Below, piece by piece: positions 56,124 to 64,000 of a stretch of 64,000 nt of DNA. The notes below the pieces were generated by a model that saw only the letters and a list, made by a program, of their open reading frames with translations, was not told where the DNA came from and did no database searches. Within the stretch, counting starts at the first letter, position 1. Every line of letters begins with the position of its first letter. Made by a program: the position numbers and the translations under genes. Where the stretch lies: positions 62,001-126,000 of the forward strand of contig BLJB01000268.1 in the NCBI GenBank assembly GCA_013423325.1, written 5' to 3'. The stretch is from Usnea hakonensis. Its lineage: Eukaryota > Ascomycota > Lecanoromycetes > Lecanorales > Parmeliaceae.

Positions 56124-58809
56124 GGTAATGAGACAAACCTCACTGGAAATGCCTAGGACCCTTTCATGATGGGTACGAAGGCATCTATGACGAAGCCCAG
56201 ATGGGCCATTTACAGGCGCATGGCACGGCCTGATGATTGACGATTGATCAAACAATTGATTCACATCATTGATTTTCAGACGGCAAGCCCCACTTCTGAT
56301 AGATGATTAGGGTTAGGGTTTGAAATTCAGCCCTACGCATGGCCGGCCACTTCTGAGCGAGAAAGTCGGCAGAGACTTTTGTCACCGAGCCTCGTGAGTC
56401 TGTACTTGTGTTTGGCATCGAGGCTATAGCCTGAGACTTGGAGTCCATCATGGGACGACTCAGGGCTCGTTGCAGCTGCATCGATTTGAAGTTTGTTGGT
56501 GATGATCGATGGGTGGGGTACGAACGAGTACCATACTTTACTCTAGGCGCCGATTCTCTCTGAAACCGCTGAGATGCCCATATCAACGACAGCGATAGCA
56601 GGATGTCACCACAATTGGGATTATGGTGCGTGACAACATGACGTGTTCTTCTTGTTGAAGACACACATGGCGAGATCCTTCCCAGGTGAGCGATGAAGCT
56701 TTCCGGCAAGGATCGAGTGTTCCGGGCCATGTTCAAAAACCGGCTCGTGGGTTTCCACTTCCGTGAAGGATTCTAGACAGGTACAACACTGTTTCTTACT
56801 GAATCAGAGAAAGGATGCAGCCCGCGCGTCGCTTGCATCGATAGCGGTTACAGACCCCACACAAAATGATGATGTTGTATCAGGATCGATCGAAACCACA
56901 CCGCGATACTCCGTACACTCCATCATTTCAAAATCCTGTCAGCGACGAGGCTGTAAGATTTATCTTTTTCTGCACAGTCATCCTGACCCAGACTGCTGGT
57001 GAGGCTGAGTCACGCATCTCTAAGATAAAGTATGTGGAGATGGCCCGGGTGGTTGGTACGAGCTACGCCGGAAATAAAGTTGATGAATGCACGGCCTCAA
57101 TAACAACGCCTAGTGATGGATACTGAATACACCAAATGACGCACAAACATATATCTGCTTCTTGCCAGACTTGGCACTAACTCCATCTACGGAGGCACCA
57201 CCGCATTCTTTGTTATCTCTATACCACTAGATAATGCACGAAGGCTCTAATGCAGGCACAGGACTAACGGGCTGCCAAATGATACGCTAGATAATGCAGA
57301 ATTCGCATCGGATCGGAATCTCCCAAGGGGGCATGTTGCGCGATGCAAGATACCAAAGTGGCTAGAGCGAATCTACCATCACTGACGCAGAGGATCTATT
57401 TTTCATGAACCGGGGTTTCTCATCTGCAATGCAACTATACGGAGCATCCGAAAAGAAACTCTTTAGCTTGCAAGAGTAGTGATGCTCTACCGGGCAACGG
57501 ATAGAGCAGGGAGCACGGTCGCCCTGACTAGTTGAGTCCCTAGGCAGTCAAACTATGTTGTAGGGAAAATAATAACGTGCTTTTTGGCAAACCTTCTCTC
57601 GAGTGTCGGAGAAAGCCGTAAGGACCAAGGGGCATCGTCGCTAACCACTTGTAAGCCACACAGAGGTCAACGTGGCATTGCGTGATGGAAAAAGATTGCA
57701 CCCTTGGTCCACATACTCCAACGGGCATCATGTACAACCTGGACTCGATAATTGGATTACAGGTCCTTCGATCCTATTGTCACCCTACGTACCTATAACT
57801 TTGAACTCGATCATCTCCGTTCAGCACAAAAAAAACTCTCATGACTGCGCCCTGTAACGTCGCATCTGCCCTGTAACGTCAGGCGCCCCTTACGTTAGGT
57901 TGGCACCTTAGGTAGGGACCTTATCACCTAGCCTCCAGCCCCAAGCGTCTAGCGCAACTTACCTAAGTGATCACATAATTCAGGGCATTGTCTTCGGGAC
58001 GGAACCTCAACGTATCCGTGATCCGGGACACCCCCCCCCCCCCCCCGTGTTTTTTTTTGTTTANNTCCGGGGTCCGGGGCCCCCCCCCCCCCCCCCTGGT
58101 TGTTTTGTCGTTTAAGAAGGAGGGTGACATCGGCGGGGTCGAAAGCTTAACTTTATTTAGCAGCCTAAAATTCTGAGGGCTGAAGGCCACGTTTTTTTGA
58201 AGCGGGAAGGAATTCGCAAGCTGGGCTATATTAGGGTTTGTGGTTGAGGTGGTGGGATTGATGGGGAGGGGGGTTTTGGATTTTGGATTTTGGATGGTGG
58301 TATGGGGGTTTGTGGATTTGTGGATTTGGATGTGTGAGGGAGGGAGTAGGTCAAGGGGTACTATACGAGGGGCAGGGGAAGGGGAAGAGGAAGGGGAAGC
58401 ACGAGAGATGTAGGTATCTTAGGTGGGAAGTTTGCTTCCAGAGCTTCTATTTTCTAGTCTAGTTCTAGTTTCTAATGAGTACAGCACCTAAGGCACCTAA
58501 GGTACTTAGGTCTAGTCTTAATTCTTATCCTCGTTTCCAGTCTCCCTCTCTCTCTCTCTCTCTCTCTGGGAAAACGAAAATCCCGTCTTCCGGCGCGCCC
58601 TAAACACCCAAAATTCCAACCCAAGGGTCCCAAAACAGAAATCGGTCCCCTCCCTCACAATCGCTCGCATCGTATCGCAATCATCACTGGCCGTCGCTCG
58701 CTGACTCGATTCGCACGCCCCCTGGTCCCATCGCACCGATCGATCGAACCATTCAAACATACGAAAAAAAGAAAAAAAAAATGTTGGCAAACCCCACCAC
58801 CACCCCTCC
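56124..58809. other. intergenic region with telomere-like and homopolymer sequences
   Basis: Contains a TTAGGGTTAGGGTT stretch (56307-56320), CCTTAGGT-type motifs at 57890-57965 and 58410-58510, C homopolymers with NN at 58031-58096 and a CT microsatellite at 58542-58567. No gene is supported. Confidence 0.55.
58031..58096. repeat. poly-C tracts flanking a two-base gap
   Basis: Runs of 16 and 17 C flank GTGTTTTTTTTTG, NN (58064-58065) and TCCGGGGTCCGGGG. This looks like a poorly resolved homopolymer junction. Confidence 0.85.
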
Positions 58810-60313
58810 TCAGATCTTAGACGACCGAATCCGCTCAATCAGCTTCGCGAGCCGCTGCTCCGCGACCTGCACTTTCCCCACCTGCGTCTTCCCCTCCCGC
58901 CGCGACGCCACCGCCATCGCCACCCCCTCGACAAACTTCCGCAGACTCTGCAACTGCATCACGATCATCAGCCGCACCAATCCGACGCGCTCGTCGGGCG
59001 TTTCGATCTCGTACCCGCCCAGGGACACTTTGACGTCGTGGATCGGGTTGGTGATGTTGCTGCTTGTTTCGGGGAAGGAGGGCGTCGAGTAGCTGTCTTC
59101 GAGATATTTGGCGACGGTCGATTCGCAGAGGGACGCGAGCCGTTCGGCCACCATGCCTAGGAGGAGAATGTATTCGGGCCGGAGAAAGCAGCTGGAGCAG
59201 TTGAGGACGGTGTTGCAGCGGCCGAGGGCTTCTTTTTGGGAGACGAGGATGGAGTCTAGGGCGGCGGTGTCGACGTGCCGGCCTTTGGTTTCGAGGTCCT
59301 CGAGGAGCATCACCATGGTGTTGAGGCAGCGGCAGTTGTCGGGGGTGGTGGGTGGGGGGGGGTCTTTGAGGGCGAAGGGGTTGCTGACGGGGGTGGTGGG
59401 GCGGGCTTGCGGGGTGGATTGCGGGCTTGGGAGGCCGGAGGAGTAGGATTGGACGGAGGAGAGGGGCGAGAGGTCGAAGTCGGATCGGGATTGGTGGAAT
59501 TTGGATTGGTCGAAGATTGAGGATATGTCTGGTTGGGTTTAGTAATCTTTTTATTGTGAGATGGTTTTGGGGGGGTATGCGTACCTGAGAGGGAGTCTAT
59601 GGGCGTGGTTTCGAAGGAGTCGCAGTTGCTGCCGAAGTAGAAGTCTGGATCAAAGTCTTGTTGAGTGGGCATGGTGGACATGTAGTTGCCGTCTAGATAG
59701 TCGTCGATACTTTGGCCGTCAAAACCGGGCAGCATGTCACTTTGCATAAGACCAGAGGTGGGAAAGTCAGTTTCGAAATTGTCGACGGCCATGAAGCTGC
59801 TCATGGGATCATCCGTGAGGCCGTTCATGATTTCGGTGGGCGGTGGTGGTGGTGGTGGTGGTGTCTGTCGTTGTTGAGGCTTGTCTGTGGTTTTGGTCTT
59901 GGTTGATGGTGTGGTTGTGGTTGTGGGTGTGGTAGTGGTGGATTTTTTGGCGGGGTCCGGGCTAGAAGATGCGCCAAGACTGAAGTCTTTCCCCTCTGTC
60001 GCGTTGCGTCTTCGGCGTCCCCTGCCTTTGCCTTGCAGAGAGTACACGCATTCACTCGAGGTCCGTATGCATCGTTCACAACCATCTCGACGACCACCAC
60101 ATCGTTGCTATAGACGAGAAACGGTCAATAATTAATTAAATAATTAATATATTAGACGTCGGCAGGGTGCGCGCGAACCTTCTTTGCGCGGCACTTGTCA
60201 CACGCAGAGTAGCGGGGTCTTTGACCTTCACCTTTCCCGTTCAGAGGATCCGTGGTTCTTTCGATGAAATGCGTATCATCGTTTTGAGCATCGTATCGCA
60301 AGGTCCCGAACAT
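58810..60313 (-). CDS. Zn2Cys6 transcription factor, AflR-like
   Basis: Three exons, 60313-60179, 60107-59585 and 59528-58810, give 458 aa. The binuclear zinc cluster is complete: C38, C41, C48, C55, C58 and C65, with spacing 2-6-6-2-6. It is formed only after splicing, because intron 1 lies between C41 and C48. A Thr- and Pro-rich linker with eight prolines follows, then an acidic segment (DGQSIDDYLDGNY). The C-terminal 200 residues show the AflR-type pattern: CRCLNTMVMLLEDLE, VLVSQKEALGRC-like text (here ILVSQKEALGRC) and NCSSCFLRPEYILLLGMV. Such proteins usually regulate secondary-metabolite clusters, but no synthase gene lies in this window. The target is unknown. Confidence 0.88.
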
Positions 60314-63300
60314 TGTGATTGAGGTACGGAGATAGAGAATGTACAACCAAGTGACGAATCTGGAGTCTGACAAAGGTTGACCCAGAAGAAGAAATGTGAG
60401 GGTACGCAGCCTATTAAGTGTCTGAGAGGAATCCGGGAATCTGACTGTGGCATGCAATGCTGACTGTTGTAGCTGGATACTAAGAGATTACTACTGTCTC
60501 ATCGACCTTTGACCTTCCATCCTACGGCTGCATGTCTTAGCACCTTACAAGCAAGCCCTAGTCCGGGTACATTATCCTTCCGCATGCCGTAAGCAGAGGA
60601 TCATGGAAAGAGATGCATGCATCGATGCTCGTAAGATTATGAACGTTGCCTCAGCCATGCAGGGTCGGTACCAAGGCCAATCATAATTGGCGAGTGCAGG
60701 GATCATCGAGGCCCTGCATAGCCTTTTACTCTCCGATTTACTGCACACCGCAACAATTGAAGGATTAAGGTTAGGAGTCCTCATCTTACTCTCATACACT
60801 AGCCAACTGTAGGCTCCTTTTAACAGGGCTACTATTGCAGGGGCTGCACGTGGCAACACTAAGTCAAGAATGAACATCCCCATAGGACCACATGGTGTTT
60901 GAGGCTATGGTGTACGCGAGCACGTTTCGCTTGACGATTCGGCGAAGAATCCGAGAGCAAAGGATACATCGTGCGGGACGCTAATGCGCGACCTGCATGG
61001 CTCCAAGGCGCGAAGGAAGCTTCAAGGCGCCCGCAGCGGGTCCCCTAAATTCGGCCCCCAGGGGGCCGCGTGCTTCCCGTTGGGTTACAGCAGGTAGAGT
61101 GGGACTGTATACCGTAATGGGAAGTAGGGGCGGTAGGCTATGGTCCGTGAGACTGTGTTGTCTATCGTACTTGAGGTCTGGAGCTAACAAAGCCACATTA
61201 CCACGTTTCTACCTACTAGATCGATGACTTTGTTCTTTCCGACCCTTCCCGAGTAAAACTAGACTATATCATTTTCTTCGGAGACTCCTTGTTGAAGCAG
61301 TGGAAAAGCTAACCCTCCACTTCACCAACTCATGTATGCGTCGGACACGATAGATGGTGAAATGATACTCGAGGTAGTGATCTGTCCTATGCCTACTTGA
61401 GATGTTGGATTTGAAGCGATGAGATCATCTCGAGCGAGTCAACAAGACCGTATCGAGCAGAAGCGATGCGAACTGACATGTAGGATTCGAGGCTTGAAAT
61501 AGGAACTGTTGGAACACTTGTCCTCAGGCATCGTTATCATTCCAGTTGCGAAATTGTCTCAAACAATTTTCAGTTGTGTTTCAACCGTCTGTCTTATCAG
61601 ACATGAGATGCAAAATTCAATTCTACGGAACGGGAGTTCAGGATACCCGGGGAAGATCAGCCCTACGAGTATCAGCTACGCCAAATGAAAAAAGGATGAG
61701 TCAGCAGGAATCCTCGGCTTTGCCGCTGCCTCAGTTGAAATAACGTGGATGCTGAGTAACATCGCAGGAAATACTTGGACGTTTAGTGGCCTATACTTAG
61801 ACACTTGTCAAATTGCGGTGAATCTGGTCTAACAGAAGCTTGATAAGTCAGCTTTTGGCGCGTTTATCTCCAAGACGAAGGAGCATTTAAATTCTTATAA
61901 ACCCACAATGGGGGCTTATTGATGTGTGAGATTCAGCCTCCAAAAATGGCGAATCGCAGTCCACTCATTTCTCATCATACAAGAGTTGGTGAGCCCGGAT
62001 AGCACATCAAATGCATCCGTGTTGAGATGGACAGTCTCGGCGTCGACGAACAGACGATTGAATAGACTCGACCCATCGCGACCAATACCTGAAGTATCCG
62101 AGCTCTATCTTATTCCAGGCAGGATATCTCATCGAATTCCTGTTGCTGATTTTTTGGATTGGGTCTCAGTCGCTGTCCACGTTCCTTCCTCGGCGTATTG
62201 TCATTTCGTAGAAGTCTACAATACGACGGGGAGCGGAAAGGAGTCGGACATGATGAGGCCAAATTGAGACTGATTCGCGATATTTCCCCGTTTCGTGTTG
62301 GCAGACGCTGGAACAAACATATGTTGTAGTGTTGGCGTGTAAAACATGTCCTTCTATCTACTCGTTGTCGTTTATCCGTCTCCGTTCCTAGCTGTCCTTG
62401 GTTGAGATGATTCAGAGAGTGAACGGAAATCGGAAGAGGCGCTCAGCCGGGTGGCGGAGACGATGAGCTGTCAGGGCAAGGGCATGATTCTGAAGCTTCA
62501 TAGCGTCAGGCGGCGTGCTCTCACTAGCAGCCCTATGATAAAATACTACAGCCGATGTCACCCTTGTGAAGAAGTAGACGCGCCTATCAGTCTGACGATA
62601 CCTTGGCACCACAACCGAAGGATCTGATATCATTTACACCATTCTACGTTCTTGTCATAGAATCCAGGCGTCCAACTCTGAAAGAAACACGGCAAGGAAG
62701 AAATGGTAGCAATCTGAGTCTTATCGGATGCCCCGGAACTTTTTGTATCCTGTCAATCAGGGCATGTTCGCTTTGCCATGCCGTACTACCCTGCTAGCCC
62801 TGCTCTAAACATTTGTTTCATGCTGCGGATCTTGTAGGGCAACCACAAGCTGTAAAAGTCTGGCCCAGATTTACAGACTGACCACCTTGCTAAGATCTCA
62901 TCCCAGCGTCCATAGGCCTAGTGATATGACCAAATTCTGACTCGTGTCTAAGAATATCTCTCAGCTGGAATTATCCTTGTATGATAATTTCAGTGACCCG
63001 AAATATCTGACTATTACCAATGCATAGCAACCATTTAGTCAATGTTGGAGCTCCGGTATACTATCGCCGTCAGTCTGAGGCACCCCTTGTTCGCCGATTC
63101 TGACAGTCATGGTCGCCAGACTGCTTTCGGCAGACTCACTAATGAGCTGCTCGCTGTTGGGCGAACGTGGGTTGGGATTCGAGATTGTGATCGAGCGGCA
63201 AATTGGACGAGGGCCTACCTCGCTTTTTCGATCTCAGAGGAGCCTTCAGAACCTCCAGATCGAGCTCAGTAAGTCCACTCGAAGACCCCTGATAAGACAA

Positions 63301-64000
63301 TTTACCAATGATGTGCATCGTTGTGTGGTCTTTGCGATCTCAAGGTCGATTCTTACAGTCTCTTCTCTCTGTGTGATTGTCGCCTAGAGATTTCATGAAC
63401 GGACGTGATCCTCGTGAAATCCATTTCAGGCGCCTACAAAGACTACGTACTCCGAGAAGATTCTTTCCAATGAAGAATAGTCTGCTCGGTGCTCATCCTA
63501 ATCTCTTTCTACTATCTCATGCTCCATGACATCTGTTTGATCCACGATGCTGCGAGTATAGATGAGCTCGGCTTTCTGGCTGATTTGAAGTCTCAGGATT
63601 GCTTTCCGGTAGCGAAGCCCTCCAAGCCCATCAAGGCCTTCTGGCTTCACGTCTTTGGGTGTAACATGATAATCTTGGGGCGAATGACCTTGTTGACAAC
63701 GTTCACAGCGGAGTTCCAGACCCTAATAAGCTCTTCAACCCACATCAAGATTTATACATGCAGTCAGACGACGACGACAGCCTTCCGCAGGCTATCAGAC
63801 ACCATCTATGCGGTTTGAGGCCACCACATCTTACCCGCAATTGATATAGGAGTGAGCCAGAGTCACGAGATGTTGAACTCCCAAAAGATCGTGACAAGTT
63901 GCAAGCAGATGCATCAATTCAATCTCAAGATGACTGGCGAATAGGTTCTGTGACCTACACAAGGTCAGTACACCCTGTCTCAAGGCGGCCATTGACTAGG
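60314..64000. other. gene-poor region of 3.7 kb
   Basis: Upstream of the AflR-like gene. Frames at 61926-62267, 63042-63387 and 63489-63818 have no motifs I recognise and no convincing splice partners. I cannot tell degenerate genes from random frames here. Confidence 0.45.

Noticed and set aside
60961..61090. GC-rich palindromic stretch CCCCCAGGGGG considered as a tRNA or structured RNA
   Set aside because: No cloverleaf with T-loop and anticodon arms could be drawn. I found no tRNA in the window.
63489..63818. Hydrophobic 109-codon frame near the right edge
   Set aside because: It starts without context and has no identifiable domain. It may be a remnant but is not supported.

Overview
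The window is nuclear DNA from a filamentous ascomycete (Pezizomycotina). The genes carry many short introns (about 47-240 bp) with fungal donor, branch-point and acceptor signals. The protein set is fungal: Argonaute, MED13, Pex11, Enp2, Abd1, Rpn7, an AflR-type Zn2Cys6 factor, a PTH11/rhodopsin-type receptor, a fungal CorA-like transporter and a DUF3292 protein. I cannot name the genus. Three runs of N (about 43, 2 and 2 bases) mark assembly gaps, and two of them lie in or beside long G/C homopolymers.

Layout. 0-4 kb: divergent rpn7 (proteasome lid) and abd1 (mRNA cap methyltransferase). 4-9 kb: an alpha/beta-hydrolase gene with a TATA box, flanked by two arrays of a hairpin-forming repeat in opposite orientation, plus a TA-rich, RIP-like relic. 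9-12 kb: a secreted Ser/Thr-rich protein that I join from what look like two separate reading frames. 13-19.5 kb: a conserved fungal protein and a large RING-like protein, separated by low-complexity DNA and a gap. 20.7-24 kb: a complete nine-exon Argonaute with an intact DEDH tetrad. 25.6-34.4 kb: bL33m, a 1235-residue coiled-coil protein with in-frame tandem duplications, PEX11 and ENP2. 34.8-39.5 kb: MED13, whose N-terminus is split into small exons. 40.7-42.9 kb: a CCCH zinc-finger protein with a nuclease-like N-terminal domain. 44.6-49.8 kb: a seven-helix receptor-like protein, a perfectly spaced 225-bp tandem repeat and a CorA-like transporter with extra C-terminal helices. 53.9-60.3 kb: a DUF3292 membrane protein and an AflR-like regulator. 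49.8-53.9 kb and 60.3-64 kb appear empty.

First to last, the conserved housekeeping genes (rpn7, abd1, bL33m, PEX11, ENP2, MED13) alternate with accessory blocks. The accessory blocks hold repeats, secreted or membrane proteins and a regulator. The genes do not form one pathway. I saw no secondary-metabolite backbone gene beside the AflR-like regulator within this window.

Exon models were built by hand from frame, splice signals and family motifs. For every multi-exon gene the exon lengths sum to a whole number of codons. No database search or transcript evidence was available, so all family assignments rest on recognition.
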